Below the pieces are notes generated by a model. That model worked only from the letters and a program-made list of their open reading frames with translations. It did no database searches and was not told the origin of the DNA. A stretch of DNA of 64,000 bases from JANJUB01 sp964586225 (lineage in GTDB: Bacteria; Armatimonadota; Fimbriimonadia; Fimbriimonadales; Fimbriimonadaceae): NCBI GenBank assembly GCA_964586225.1, contig CAZPHD010000009.1, positions 1 through 64,000 on the forward strand, given 5' to 3'. The stretch's first letter is position 1, and the number at the start of each line of letters is the position of its first letter. The position numbers were made by a program, and so were the translations under genes. Shown piece by piece: positions 25,516 to 35,400 of this stretch.

Positions 25516-27432
25516 ATGAGCTCTATCCAAGTCCTCGTCCAAGCGCTTAGGAGGCCGGTTTACGGCTGGCGGAGGTTGGGTCGGGACATTGCGGTGGATG
25601 TGCTCATCTTGGTTGCGGCCCTCATGGCCGCGCATTGGTTGACATTTCCCAGGTCGAGGCCCTTTGAGTTTGGGATTGTGCTGGGGGTTGAAGCCCCGGT
25701 GTTGGCACTCACGTGCGTCGTGCTGTTGCTTTGGCGCGGTGCTTACAGCGTCAATCCGCGCTACTTTGGATTGGGAGACTTCCTTGGCATCAGCTTGTCG
25801 GTCACGATCCTGACGGTCTTCCAGTTTTGTCTTCCGGTTACTCCCGATGCCGATCCAAAGCGGATGATCGCGCGCGGGCTGCTGTTTGCTGGCTTGCTGA
25901 CGGCGGGCCTGTCGGCCGTGCGGATTGTGCAGAGACTCCGCTCTTGGCAGCGTAACCGCCAGAGCGAGGTTAAGGTTCGCCGAACGCTGATTGTTGGTGC
26001 GGGTGACGCCGCCGAGATGATCATGCGCGAGATCAAGCGGAGTTCGCATCCCGTTCAGCGGGTGGTAGGTTTCGTGGATGATTCACCGGAGAAGCAGGCG
26101 CTTCTGATCCACCAAGTACCCGTGTTGGGAACGACGGAGCAGATTCCCGACTTGGTCAAGGACCACGATATCGAGGAACTTCTGATCGCGCTTCCCAGTG
26201 CGACGGGAGAGGACATGCGCCGCATCACTCAGCTTTGCCAAAGCACCGATGCTCGGGTCAGAACGTTGCCGCCGGTAAAGACGTTGCTGACGGGCGGTCC
26301 ACAGATCTTCTCGCACCTTCGTGAAGTCGATATCGAAGACTTGCTCCGGAGAGAACCTGTACAAACCGACCTCGAGTCGATTGCGAAGTACATCTCGGGC
26401 GAGCGCGTGCTGATCACGGGCGGCGGCGGCTCGATCGGCTCGGAGCTCGCGCGGCAGATCGCTAGCCTATCGCCGGCAAATCTGGTCCTGCTCGGCAAAG
26501 GCGAGAACAGCATTTACGAGATTGAGCAAGAGCTGTTGCAGACGAATCGGTTCCAGCCGAGCTGCATGATCGCGGATGTTCGCGACAAGGCTTCGATGGA
26601 GGCGGCTTTCGAGAAGTTTCGACCAACCGTCGTGTTTCACGCGGCCGCTCACAAGCATGTGCCGCTGATGCAGGGCAACCCGATTGAGGCGATCCGCAAC
26701 AACATTTTGGGCACATGGCAGACCGCTGACCTGGCGATCAAGTACGGCGCGAAGCGATTCATCAACGTGTCGACCGACAAAGCGGTCAAGCCGTCCAGCG
26801 TCATGGGTGCCACGAAACGTGTGGGCGAGATGATTGTCACGTCGCTCGGACATCGGTCGGAGACGGAGTTCGCGATTGTCCGATTTGGCAACGTCATGGG
26901 TAGCCGCGGTTCGCTGATTCCGTTGCTGAAGGCGCAGATCAAGCGTGGCGGCCCCGTGAGGGTGACCCACCCTGAGATGACGCGCTACTTCATGACGATC
27001 CCCGAGGCTGTCCAGTTGATTCTACAGGCCGGGGCGATCGGTGAGCATGGCGAGATCTTCATCCTCGACATGGGCGATCCGATCAAGATTCTTGATCTAG
27101 CCATGGACTTAATCCGACTTCACGGCCTCGTGCCGGGCGAAGACATCGAGGTGCAGTTCACGGGCGTGCGACCGGGCGAGAAGCTCTATGAGGAGTTGCT
27201 CTACGACACCGAGAGCCTTTCGCAGACGAGCCATCCGAAGATTCGCATGGTTGAAGAGCCATTCACGCTTCAGTGGGATCTGCTGAAGATGGAGATTCAG
27301 AACCTGCTCGAATTGTGCGCTGAAGGTAAGGCTGAAGAGGCGCGCCATTCGCTCATGGAACTTGCCTGGGGCAAGAGTGTATTGACCTCGTTCCCGATGA
27401 GCAGTTCGAAGCGCGGCGTGGTTGAGGGATAG
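25516..27432 (+). CDS. CapD/WbpM-like membrane nucleotide-sugar dehydratase/epimerase
   Basis: A 638-residue polysaccharide biosynthesis protein. Four to five N-terminal TM segments (about 20-150) lead to a CoA-binding-like Rossmann domain (TLIVGAGDAAEMIMREIK) and then an extended SDR catalytic domain with GGGGSIGSELARQIA, HAAAHKHVPLM, a serine-rich NVSTDKAVKPSSVMGATKRVGE carrying the catalytic Lys, and GNVMGSRGS. Members convert UDP-GlcNAc to 4-keto-6-deoxy sugars for capsule, LPS or exopolysaccharide. ATG 25516 begins a sensible N-terminus; an in-frame TTG at 25477 is less likely. Single gene with its own promoter. Confidence 0.92.
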   Translation: MSSIQVLVQALRRPVYGWRRLGRDIAVDVLILVAALMAAHWLTFPRSRPFEFGIVLGVEAPVLALTCVVLLLWRGAYSVNPRYFGLGDFLGISLSVTILTVFQFCLPVTPDADPKRMIARGLLFAGLLTAGLSAVRIVQRLRSWQRNRQSEVKVRRTLIVGAGDAAEMIMREIKRSSHPVQRVVGFVDDSPEKQALLIHQVPVLGTTEQIPDLVKDHDIEELLIALPSATGEDMRRITQLCQSTDARVRTLPPVKTLLTGGPQIFSHLREVDIEDLLRREPVQTDLESIAKYISGERVLITGGGGSIGSELARQIASLSPANLVLLGKGENSIYEIEQELLQTNRFQPSCMIADVRDKASMEAAFEKFRPTVVFHAAAHKHVPLMQGNPIEAIRNNILGTWQTADLAIKYGAKRFINVSTDKAVKPSSVMGATKRVGEMIVTSLGHRSETEFAIVRFGNVMGSRGSLIPLLKAQIKRGGPVRVTHPEMTRYFMTIPEAVQLILQAGAIGEHGEIFILDMGDPIKILDLAMDLIRLHGLVPGEDIEVQFTGVRPGEKLYEELLYDTESLSQTSHPKIRMVEEPFTLQWDLLKMEIQNLLELCAEGKAEEARHSLMELAWGKSVLTSFPMSSSKRGVVEG

Positions 27433-27566
27433 CGCAGGTTAGTTCGGGTTGGCCCGGATTGGTTTGGATTTGCCAGGTTTCATTGCACGCCGGTCCTATC
27501 CAACTGGCGACTACGGCCTCCGAACGAAGCCGAGCCAATCCGGGCCAACCCGAACCAATCCGCGCT
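27431..27566. repeat. Pentanucleotide inverted repeat between convergent genes
   Basis: The left arm (27431-27465) and right arm (27532-27566), 35 nt each, are complementary at most positions. Both are built from 5-nt steps (ggtta gttcg ggttg gcccg gattg; ccaat ccggg ccaac ccgaa). It separates the convergent CapD-like and frr genes and abuts both stops. A related element lies at 62528-62637. Confidence 0.85.
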
Positions 27567-28134
27567 AAATCTCCATCAACTCGGCGTCTTTCTTTTTCTG
27601 GAGCGTGTGGGCGTCTTCGACGTACTTGTCGGTGAGTTTCTGCACCTTGGTCTCAAAACCCTTCAGGTCGTCCTCGCTAATCTCCTTTTTCTTCTCAAGC
27701 GCTTTGAGGTGCTCATTAGCGTCCCGCCGAACGTTGCGGATTGCGACGACAGCGTGCTCGGCGCGTGTGTTGACCTGCTTGACCATGTCCTTGCGGCGCT
27801 CTTCCGTCATCTGGGGGAAGATCAGGCGAATGCCGGTGCCGTCGTTCATGGGGTTGATCCCGAGGTCGCTCTTAAGGATTGCTCGCTCGATGAGAGGGAT
27901 CGTGGCTTTGTCGTACGGCTGAATCAGCAACTGTCGCGGCTCCGGAATGCTGACGTTGGCCATCTGCGAGATCGGCGTTTCCACGCCATAGTATTCGCAG
28001 TGGACGCGCTCAAGCACGGCGGGACTGGCACGGCCGGTCCGGTAGGTTGAGAAGTCATGGACCATCGCCTCGACGGCGTGCTTCATGCGTCGGTCGGCAT
28101 CTTGTAGGATTTCTTCGGCGGTTGTGGGTGTCAT
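27565..28134 (-). CDS. frr: Ribosome recycling factor
   Basis: A 189-residue protein of full family length: MKHAVEAMVHDFSTYRTGRASPAVLERV, PYDKATIPLIERAILKSDLGINPMNDG and IRLIFPQMTEERRKDMVKQV (each seen as part of the sequence) are diagnostic. It releases 70S ribosomes after termination together with EF-G. GGAG lies upstream of the ATG. Located 3 nt after the homogentisate dioxygenase gene, an unusual neighbour; frr usually follows pyrH/tsf, neither of which is nearby. Confidence 0.97.
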   Translation of the reverse strand: MTPTTAEEILQDADRRMKHAVEAMVHDFSTYRTGRASPAVLERVHCEYYGVETPISQMANVSIPEPRQLLIQPYDKATIPLIERAILKSDLGINPMNDGTGIRLIFPQMTEERRKDMVKQVNTRAEHAVVAIRNVRRDANEHLKALEKKKEISEDDLKGFETKVQKLTDKYVEDAHTLQKKKDAELMEI

Positions 28135-28137
28135 GGT

Positions 28138-29334
28138 TTAGTCTCCTGTCGTGTGGGCCGTGCCGGGCGGTGCGGTGACTCGCATCTGCCAACTCTTCCA
28201 GTATTCCGGGTCTTCGATCTCGAGCGCCTGTTTAGTGAGCATCAGGGGTCGGTAGGTGTCGAGCATGACGGCAAGCTCTTCGGTGCGCGTAGCGCCGATC
28301 GAGGCTTCGACTGCTCCGGGCTGGGGGCCGTGGGGCAGGCCGAGCGGGTGAACTGTGATGGATCCTTCTTCGATGCCCTTACGCGACCCGAACTTGTCGT
28401 TGCAGTAATACAGCACCTCATCCGAGTCGACGTTCGAGTGGTTGTAAGGGACAACGATCGCCTCTGGGTGATAGTCGAGCATCCGCGGGCAGAACGAGCA
28501 GATAACGAAGCCGCCCGATGCAAACGTTTGGTGGATCGGCGGCGGCATGTGCAGCTTGCCCGTGATCGGCGCGAAGTCGTGAATGCTGAATGCGTAGGGG
28601 AACTCGTAGCCATCCCACCCGACGATGTCAAACGGATGGTAGGGGTAGGTGTACATCGTGTACCGCTCGCGAGCCTTGATCAAGACCAGCGTGTCTTCGC
28701 GCTGATCAATCGTGACGAGCTCGCTCGGCGGCCGGATATCGCGCTCTTGGAACGGTGCGTGCTCAAGCAACTGACCGACTTCGTTGCGATAGCGGCGGGG
28801 AATCTCGATCGGGCTAAAGCTCTCAATGACGATCATGCGCACCGGAAGCGTGTTGAACTGGATCCGGTAGATGATGCCTTTCGGAATGACCAGGTAGTCG
28901 CCCGGTCGGAAGTGGATCGTGCCAAACATGGACTGCAGTTCGCCTTCACCGTCGTGGATGAAGAGGCACTCGTCGGCGTCCGCGTTCTTGTAGTAGTAGT
29001 CCATCTGCTCGCCGACGAGCACCTGGTGCCAGTAGACGTCACTGTTGCCCATAAGGCACACTCGTCCAGTGACGGCGTCTCCGCTCGGAGTCATTTTTGC
29101 GGTGCGCAGGTGGCGGTGGCGAAGCGGCTCGTCGGGGATGAACTCGGGCTTGCATGATCCGCGGTCTTCCCAGGACTTCACCTCGGTGGGAAGGTTGATG
29201 TGATACATGAGCGACATCGGCCCGCTGAACCCGCGGGTGCCGAAGAGCTGCTCGGCATAGAGTCCGCCATCGGGCTTGCGAAACTGGATATGGCGTTGCT
29301 TCGGGAGTTGTCCCAGACTGACGTATCGCGGCAT
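28138..29334 (-). CDS. hmgA: Homogentisate 1,2-dioxygenase
   Basis: A 398-residue Fe(II) cupin enzyme that opens the aromatic ring of homogentisate in tyrosine/phenylalanine catabolism. Diagnostic segments: MDYYYKNADADECLFIHDGEGEL (in parts), GDYLVIPKGIIYRI, HPFDIVGWDGYEFPYAFSI, NHSNVDSDEVLYY and HPLGLPHGPQPG, the last two containing iron ligands. TAGAAT (29346-29341) lies 6 nt before the ATG, so transcription is probably leaderless. Followed at once by frr. No other gene of the homogentisate pathway is adjacent. Confidence 0.95.
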   Translation of the reverse strand: MPRYVSLGQLPKQRHIQFRKPDGGLYAEQLFGTRGFSGPMSLMYHINLPTEVKSWEDRGSCKPEFIPDEPLRHRHLRTAKMTPSGDAVTGRVCLMGNSDVYWHQVLVGEQMDYYYKNADADECLFIHDGEGELQSMFGTIHFRPGDYLVIPKGIIYRIQFNTLPVRMIVIESFSPIEIPRRYRNEVGQLLEHAPFQERDIRPPSELVTIDQREDTLVLIKARERYTMYTYPYHPFDIVGWDGYEFPYAFSIHDFAPITGKLHMPPPIHQTFASGGFVICSFCPRMLDYHPEAIVVPYNHSNVDSDEVLYYCNDKFGSRKGIEEGSITVHPLGLPHGPQPGAVEASIGATRTEELAVMLDTYRPLMLTKQALEIEDPEYWKSWQMRVTAPPGTAHTTGD

Positions 29335-29376
29335 GACTCTATTCTACTGAGCCACGGCGACGGCGTGTGAGATTGG

Positions 29377-29449
29377 CGCGGTCGAGAGGACTCGAACCTC
29401 CGACCTTCTGCTCCGGAGGCAGACGCTCTATCCGCTGAGCTACGACCGC
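29377..29449 (-). tRNA. tRNA-Arg (CCG)
   Basis: Complete cloverleaf on the minus strand: acceptor GCGGTCG/CGACCGC, D stem GCTC/GAGC, anticodon stem TCTGC/GCAGA around loop CTCCGGA (anticodon CCG, reading CGG), and T-loop TTCGAGT. CCA is not encoded. Confidence 0.95.
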
Positions 29450-29510
29450 GCGAGGAACCCTATCCTACCACCGTTGCGACGACCCAACGTCAAACGTCTT
29501 AGAATAGAGG

Positions 29511-30500
29511 ATGAAGAACATGAAGTACGCAGTGATCCTTCTGACGATGGTGGCGGGTGCCGCTCTGAGTTCGGCCCAGGCCATCACGGGAACCTACAGC
29601 GGGTTTAGCCAGGCCATGAACTCGGACATCACGATGAGGTTTGGTGACCGGGGGCAAGTTGAGGCTCGCTTCATGAGCCGGCGAACCCGTGACATCAAGT
29701 TTCAGCGCGGGACGTTCGACGGCGGGCGGATCTCCATGGAGGGCACGATTTACCTGGTGACGCGCCGCGGCGAAAACCTAGAGCTCCGCGAATCGAAGAA
29801 CTCGACGAACTTGTTTGAGCTCAGGCCGGGTGGTGTCAATGTCAACTGGCCCAACTGGGGTAGCGGCAACAATCAGGGCTCCGGTTGGGGCAACTCGAAT
29901 ATTGGTCAGCGACCGCCTGACTGGGCGGTGGGCGAGTTCGATGGCTATAACCGGCGGCTCGACGCCGACATCAACCTCAAAGTGACTCCGGCGGGCATCA
30001 CGACGGCCACGTTCCGCTATGCCAATGGCCGTCGACAGACGCAGGTCGGCATCTACCGTGACAACCAGTTCTCCCTTGGGAACACGTGGTATGCCATGAG
30101 GCGCACCGACTCGGGCTTTTCGGCCGAGCAAACCAACGACAAGAACAACTGGATGGAGTATCGACGCCACGGGAGCAACTCGGGCGGCGGCTGGGGTTCC
30201 GGCGGCAATAACTCGGGAACACGACCGCCAGATGCGCCGCCGAGCTGGGCGCGCGGAGTGTTTGAAGGCTACAACGCAAAGCTAAGGGCGAACATCGAGG
30301 TTAACCTCGACAATCGGGGTTACTTGAAGGCCACGTTCCGCTATCGAGATGGCCGCCGCGAAACCAAGGATGGCTGGTATCGAGGTGGGAAGATCGTGAT
30401 CGGTGGGGTGACCTACACCGCGACGCAGACCCGTGAGGGGTACCGTCTGAACAACGTATCCGATGCGTCGGATGGCACGATCTATCGTAAGGTGAAGTAG
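29511..30500 (+). CDS. Secreted protein with three internal repeats
   Basis: A 329-residue exported protein: signal peptide MKNMKYAVILLTMVAGAALSSAQA, then three related beta-rich modules of about 70-80 residues. Each begins G-(T/E/V)-(Y/F)-x-G-(F/Y) (GTYSGFSQAMNSDITMRF; GEFDGYNRRLDADINLKV; GVFEGYNAKLRANIEVNL) and contains a basic segment (FRYANGRRQTQ; FRYRDGRRETK). Gly/Asn/Ser-rich linkers with WGSGN separate them. No family recognised. TAGAAT at 29500-29505 ends 5 nt before the ATG. It abuts the pilin-like gene (next ATG directly after its stop), so they are probably cotranscribed. Confidence 0.75.
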   Translation: MKNMKYAVILLTMVAGAALSSAQAITGTYSGFSQAMNSDITMRFGDRGQVEARFMSRRTRDIKFQRGTFDGGRISMEGTIYLVTRRGENLELRESKNSTNLFELRPGGVNVNWPNWGSGNNQGSGWGNSNIGQRPPDWAVGEFDGYNRRLDADINLKVTPAGITTATFRYANGRRQTQVGIYRDNQFSLGNTWYAMRRTDSGFSAEQTNDKNNWMEYRRHGSNSGGGWGSGGNNSGTRPPDAPPSWARGVFEGYNAKLRANIEVNLDNRGYLKATFRYRDGRRETKDGWYRGGKIVIGGVTYTATQTREGYRLNNVSDASDGTIYRKVK

Positions 30501-30971
30501 ATGGCGCGAGAGCACCGCGGGGCGACGTGGCTTGAGTGGATGGTAATAGCCGCCATTGTCGGGCTGGTCGGCGCGGTGTTCTTGGCTCCCGTCGTGGCCG
30601 GCCCCAAGGAGGAGTCTAAGGGCGTCAGTTGCACCGGTCAGCTCGTGCAAATGGCTATAGCCATGCAGGTGTACTTGGCCGACTCAAACGACGTCTTTCC
30701 TCCAGCCGGCGATCCTCGATTCGCCTTGCGCCCGTATTTGAAGCACTGGGACATATGGCTGTGCCCTGACACGGGTGACCCTTACGCGTTCAATCTCCGG
30801 CTTCGTGGCATCTCAGCAGGAAGGGTGCGCCAGCCTGAACGGACCATCATGTTTTACGAAGGCAGGAATGAGCAGTTGACCAAGGCCGCGAATCACGGCC
30901 CAAACGTGGCCTTTGTCGATGGGCACGCGAGGGCCATCGCACGGCAGTCCGCCTTCCAGTTTGCGCCCTAG
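30501..30971 (+). CDS. Type IV pilin-like protein with H-X9-DG-type C-terminus
   Basis: A 156-residue protein. The N-terminus REHRGATWLEWMVIAAIVGLVGAV resembles a class III prepilin leader: Gly before the hydrophobic helix and Glu at +5, though the usual FTLIE is ATWLE. The C-terminal part has ERTIMFYEGRNEQ and HGPNVAFVDGHARAIA, the processing-associated H-X9-DG motif common in Planctomycetota and Armatimonadota. Cys44 and Cys90 may pair. Probably a pseudopilin. The start codon directly follows the stop of the upstream gene. Confidence 0.82.
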   Translation: MAREHRGATWLEWMVIAAIVGLVGAVFLAPVVAGPKEESKGVSCTGQLVQMAIAMQVYLADSNDVFPPAGDPRFALRPYLKHWDIWLCPDTGDPYAFNLRLRGISAGRVRQPERTIMFYEGRNEQLTKAANHGPNVAFVDGHARAIARQSAFQFAP

Positions 30972-31000
30972 CCGGCCATCGCTTATACTGATCCCAGAAA

Positions 31001-31630
31001 ATGGCGAACTTCCCGTGCCCCCATTGCGGCCAGCCTGTTGAGGCCGAGCATCTCTATTGCCCGCATTGCACGCGATCGCTCCGGCTGAGTCCGGAGGAGC
31101 CGTCGGTGGTGAGCCAAATTCGCCAACCCAACACGGCGCGCATCGTCGGTTGGGCGGTCGGATTTCTGATCATCGGGATTGCCTTCGTCTTGGCGCTGCC
31201 TTTGGTGCTGGTGCCTAAGATGAACTCGGGCTCGCGGACTCACTGCCTTTCGAACATCAAGCAACTGATGACAGCAACACTGATCTACTCTTCCGACTAC
31301 GATGACCGGATGATCGCGGGGCCGGATGTGTCGGTGGCCCTGATGCCATACATCAAGAACGCCGATGTGTTCCGATGTGCAAACACAGGAATGCCCTTTG
31401 CCCTGAACTCCAAGGTGCTTGGCGTGGAGATCGGTTTGGTGGTGGACCCCGCAAAGACGGTTGTGTTTTACGAGGGGGTCAATGAGGTCCTCGAGTTTCG
31501 GCATGGCGGAGCCGCGAACGTTGCTTTTCTCGACGGCCACGCCCGCGGGGTCAAGCCCTCTGACTCGATCTCGTTCGAGGTGAAGGTGACGCCGCCGCCG
31601 AAGGGTCCTGAACGCTCGATTTCTCAGTGA
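31001..31630 (+). CDS. Zinc-ribbon membrane protein carrying an H-X9-DG pilin-like domain
   Basis: A 209-residue protein. A double CxxC zinc ribbon (CPHCGQPVEAEHLYCPHC, about residues 6-23) precedes one TM helix (VGWAVGFLIIGIAFVLALPLVLV) and then the same ectodomain as the upstream pilin-like gene: LSNIKQLMTATLIYSSDYDDR, KTVVFYEGVNEV, HGGAANVAFLDGHARG. There is no prepilin peptidase site, so the zinc ribbon replaces the cleavable leader. Inference: a cytoplasmic metal-binding head coupled to a pilin-type outer domain. TATACT (30984-30989) lies 11 nt upstream. Confidence 0.8.
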   Translation: MANFPCPHCGQPVEAEHLYCPHCTRSLRLSPEEPSVVSQIRQPNTARIVGWAVGFLIIGIAFVLALPLVLVPKMNSGSRTHCLSNIKQLMTATLIYSSDYDDRMIAGPDVSVALMPYIKNADVFRCANTGMPFALNSKVLGVEIGLVVDPAKTVVFYEGVNEVLEFRHGGAANVAFLDGHARGVKPSDSISFEVKVTPPPKGPERSISQ

Positions 31631-31698
31631 ACCGATCGCGCCAGCAGGTAACCCGTGCTCGGCCCGCGGCCAGCGTCACGATTCAGGATGCCCTGACC

Positions 31699-31726
31699 CT
31701 ATTCGCCGCAAAAATGCGGCGAATAG
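31699..31726. terminator. Bidirectional terminator
   Basis: CTATTCGCCGCA (31699-31710) and TGCGGCGAATAG (31715-31726) form a perfect 12-bp stem with an AAAA loop, between the convergent zinc-ribbon and DUF72 genes. Confidence 0.85.
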
Positions 31727-31736
31727 AGGTTACCAA

Positions 31737-32456
31737 TCACCGCATCGCTGCTCGCAAACGCTCCGCATCCAGCCACGGCGAGCCTTCATCCTCGTGCTTC
31801 ATAAACACGTAAACATCCTGCTCGCTACGTAAGCCACCCTGAACCCAGCCCGCCCACGAGGCGATCTCCTCATCGGTGTACGCCTCTTTGCGCAGGCGGG
31901 CATAGTGGGCGAGACCCGTGTCTCGGCGCACGCCCTTGCGGTCGTCACTATCCGAAGCCACGAATGCCACCTGGTGCGCTCGCAAGATGTCCGCGACCTC
32001 GTCGGTGTCCCACGATTCATGCCGGAACTCGACGCCATAACGCGGCCCCGGCGGCAGCAACGGGAGGAACTTCTCCAGCCGGTCATCCGTGCGGCGGAGG
32101 TTTGGGGGAAGCTGGAGATACACCATTCCGACCACGCCGGCGTCAATCGCCGGGCGCAAGCGCTTGATGAAGAAGTCGAGCGCGTCGGCGCCTTCCTCCT
32201 TCAGCCGCGCCATGTGCGTGACCTTGCGATGCACTTTGAACGTATAGCGAAAGCCCGGCGGGGCTTGTTCGATCCACGCCGCGACGCCCGCCTCGGTCGG
32301 CATGCGATACCACGTCGAGTCCATCTCGACGGCGTTGAACCGCTCGGCGTAATAGCCGAAGAACTCCTTGGCTTTCAGCTCCGGCGGATAGAAGCGGCCC
32401 TCACCCTGCCACGGCTTGTAGGAGTAGCCCGACAAGCCCAGGAACAACTCAGCCAC
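31737..32456 (-). CDS. DUF72 family protein
   Basis: A 239-residue TIM-barrel protein. LFLGLSGYSYKPWQGEGRFYP, the family opening, and FNAVEMDSTWYRMP, FRYTFKVHRKVTHMARL, VYLQLPPNLRR, YGVEFRHESWDTDEV and DVYVFMKHEDEGSPW define DUF72 (YecE-like). The biochemical activity is not established. It overlaps the 3' end of the GH78 gene by 8 nt and is probably cotranscribed with it. Confidence 0.9.
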   Translation of the reverse strand: MAELFLGLSGYSYKPWQGEGRFYPPELKAKEFFGYYAERFNAVEMDSTWYRMPTEAGVAAWIEQAPPGFRYTFKVHRKVTHMARLKEEGADALDFFIKRLRPAIDAGVVGMVYLQLPPNLRRTDDRLEKFLPLLPPGPRYGVEFRHESWDTDEVADILRAHQVAFVASDSDDRKGVRRDTGLAHYARLRKEAYTDEEIASWAGWVQGGLRSEQDVYVFMKHEDEGSPWLDAERLRAAMR

Positions 32457-35400
32457 GCTTTAACCCCGCGACCTTGTAGGTGTGTGTTCCCGATTCGACC
32501 ATGTGCCGCTGCCCATTGGGCAACACGACTTCGGCCTGGGAGTTCGCGGGCACAGTCACGGATAGGTGCCACTCCTCACCCACAAAGCGCCACTCCACCC
32601 CAATGCGCCCGACCGGCGAGTCGTAGTGACCCTTGGCGAACTCCAGCCCACCGCCGGGGACCGCCGAGATGCGGAACTTCGACCATCCAACGCCCGAGCG
32701 CTGGATTCCCAGAACCGTCTCCATCATCCACTGGCCCACCGAGCCAAGCGCCCAGTGGTTGAACGAGTTCATCCCGGGATCTTGGAAGCCGCGACCTTTT
32801 ACGAAGCCATCCCAGCGCTCCCAGATCGTCGTCGCGCCGTTCTCAATGGTGTAGCCCCAGCTTGGGAAGGTGTTGTTCGTGAGGATCTTGTAAGCGAGGT
32901 CGGGCCGGCCTCGCTCAGTCAGCACGGTCATCAGCGGCTCGGTGCTGTGGAAGCCGGTCGACAGATGATCATTCCGGGCATTCACAGCTTTGACCAGATG
33001 CGCAAACGCACGATCCTGATCGGCGGGGGCGAGGATGTCCCACGCCAATGCCATCGCGTAGCCAGCTTGCGTATCGCCTTTGATCTTGCCTTCCGCGTCG
33101 ATGTAGGCGGTTTTGAACGCACTCGCAACCTTGGCGGCCTCATTCGCCCACCGCGTGTGCGGCTGCCCGATAGTCTGCGAAAGCTCGGCCATCTGCGCAA
33201 GCGAGCGATAGAGACAGAGCGTGGCGAACACGTCCTTCGGACACTCGGCGCCGGTGCGCGGATAGCCCTCGCGGACGAGGGTATCGCCGTTCAGCCAGTC
33301 GCCGTAGTCGTTGCGGCGATCCTTCAGCCACAGGCCGTCGGGATTGCGCGACAGCACGTAATCGAGGTACTTCGCCATCGAGGCGTGATGCTCGCGGATC
33401 AGCCGGGTGTCGCCGTAGAACCGGTAATGCGTGTGCGGCACGCCGACGCCTGCATCGCCCCAACCGGGCGCGCTCGTGAAGTGGCGATCCTTGCCGTAGG
33501 GGTGCGGAGCGAAGTCGGGATACGCACCATAGGTTGCCTGGGCGTCACGCATGTCGGGCATCCACTTCGTGTAGAACGCGGCCATGTCCATGAAGTAGCT
33601 GGCGGTGGGCGCGTAGGCGATGATATCACCCGTCCAGCCCAGCCGCTCGTCGCGCTGGGGGCAGTCGGTCGGGACCGACATCAGGTTCGCGCGTTGCGTC
33701 CAGTGGATGTTGTGCCAGAGGCGGTTGACCATCGGGTTCGAGGTCTCAAAGCTGGCCGCATCCGGGCTCGATGAGCAGAACACCTGCGCTTCTACCTCGG
33801 AGATCTCGGCGATGCCGTCGACCTCGGCGTAGCGGAAGCCGTGATACGTGAAGTGCGGGCGATACCATCGCTCCGTGCCATCGAGCACGTAGCGGTCAAT
33901 CTGAGGGGCGCCGCGCAGGTTGGTGACGTAGATCGTCGTGTCGTTCTCCAGCATCTCCGCGTGCCGCACGGTGACCTTGTCGCCGCGATTGCCTTTCATC
34001 TTCAGGGCCACCCATCCGGGCAGGTTCTGGCCGAAGTCGATGAGGTGTTTCTTATCGCCGATGCGGGTCACGCTGACGGGTTTGAGATGCTCGATGATGC
34101 GGATCGGTTCGTTGGTCTGCGGCACGCGGAGCGGCTTTGGATCGGGCGCGACTTCGCGGGCCGGACCCCAAGCGGTGGGCTGGTGGGTCGCATCGTAAAC
34201 CTCACCATCAAGCAAGTCTGATGAGCGGATCGGCCCTTCGCGGGTGGCGAGCCAGGTGCGATCCGTCACGATTCGCTCGCGGCGACCATCGCGATACACG
34301 ATTTCGAGTTGCGCACAGAAGGCCGGGTGGCGACCGTACACCGCGCGGGGCAAGCCCGCCTCGCCGAGAGCCTGGGCCATGCCGAGGCGACCGGCATACC
34401 AGCCGTCACCGAGGCTGACTTCGAGCGCATTCGCGCCAGACTTGACGAGCTTCGTCACGTCGTAGGTTTGCACCTGAACGCGCGTGTGATAATCCGTCCA
34501 CTCGGGCGCGAGCACACGATCGTCAGGTTTCTGGCCGTTGATGCGAACCTCGTAAGCACCAAGCGCGGTGGCATGGAGGATCGCTTCGCGGATCGGGGAT
34601 CGGGTGGCGAACTCGCGGCGCAGCTCGGTTGCCGGAAGCGCGTCGATGTTCTCGGCGCGGTGCGAGCGGGTGTCGCCATCGGTGAGTCGTCGTCGGCCCC
34701 AGGCGTTGTTCTCAATCGAGTCCTTGGCGGTGACCACCGCGCCCTTGGAGACCACTTGGTTGCCGTTGCGGGCTTCGAGCTCGGCCAGACACACGCCGTA
34801 GGGCGGCTTGCCGTCGCCCCGATCGCGAAGCCGAGTAGCGATCAATCGCAGCTTGCGACCGGAGACGGGTTTGTCCAAGCGCATCTCCACTGCGGTCTGA
34901 GCTTGCGGATGGTTGGTCGCCGAGGCGATGATCTTACCGTCGAGCTCGAATCGGAAATCAAGTGGGAACAGGAAGCCGGGCTCGTCGCGCTCGAAGTCGA
35001 ACGGGCGGGCGGGGTGCAACACCAACCGGTCGAACGTGGTGGACTTGCCGAGGTCAATCTCGACCCACTTCTCCTCGTTCGGGTTATTGGTCATCTCGGT
35101 GTGGTAGCCGTTGTGCGGCGGGGCGGGCGGGCCGCCGATTTCGGGTCCGGCGATCCACTTCGCGCGCCAGTCCGATTCCCGCAGCAATCCAATCCGGAAA
35201 GGCTCCCAAGACGACCAGTGCCCGGCGGCGTTCTGCGCATTCCAAAGCCGGACCCGCCACTCCAGCGCTTGCCCGGAATCGAGCTTGCTCCCCGCGTACT
35301 CGATCAGCTGCGAGTTGCGCGACGCCGTCCGACCCGAGTCCCAAACCTGGGTGTCGCCCGAGCGCACTTGAACTTGATACGCCGATTGGTTATCCCCGCC

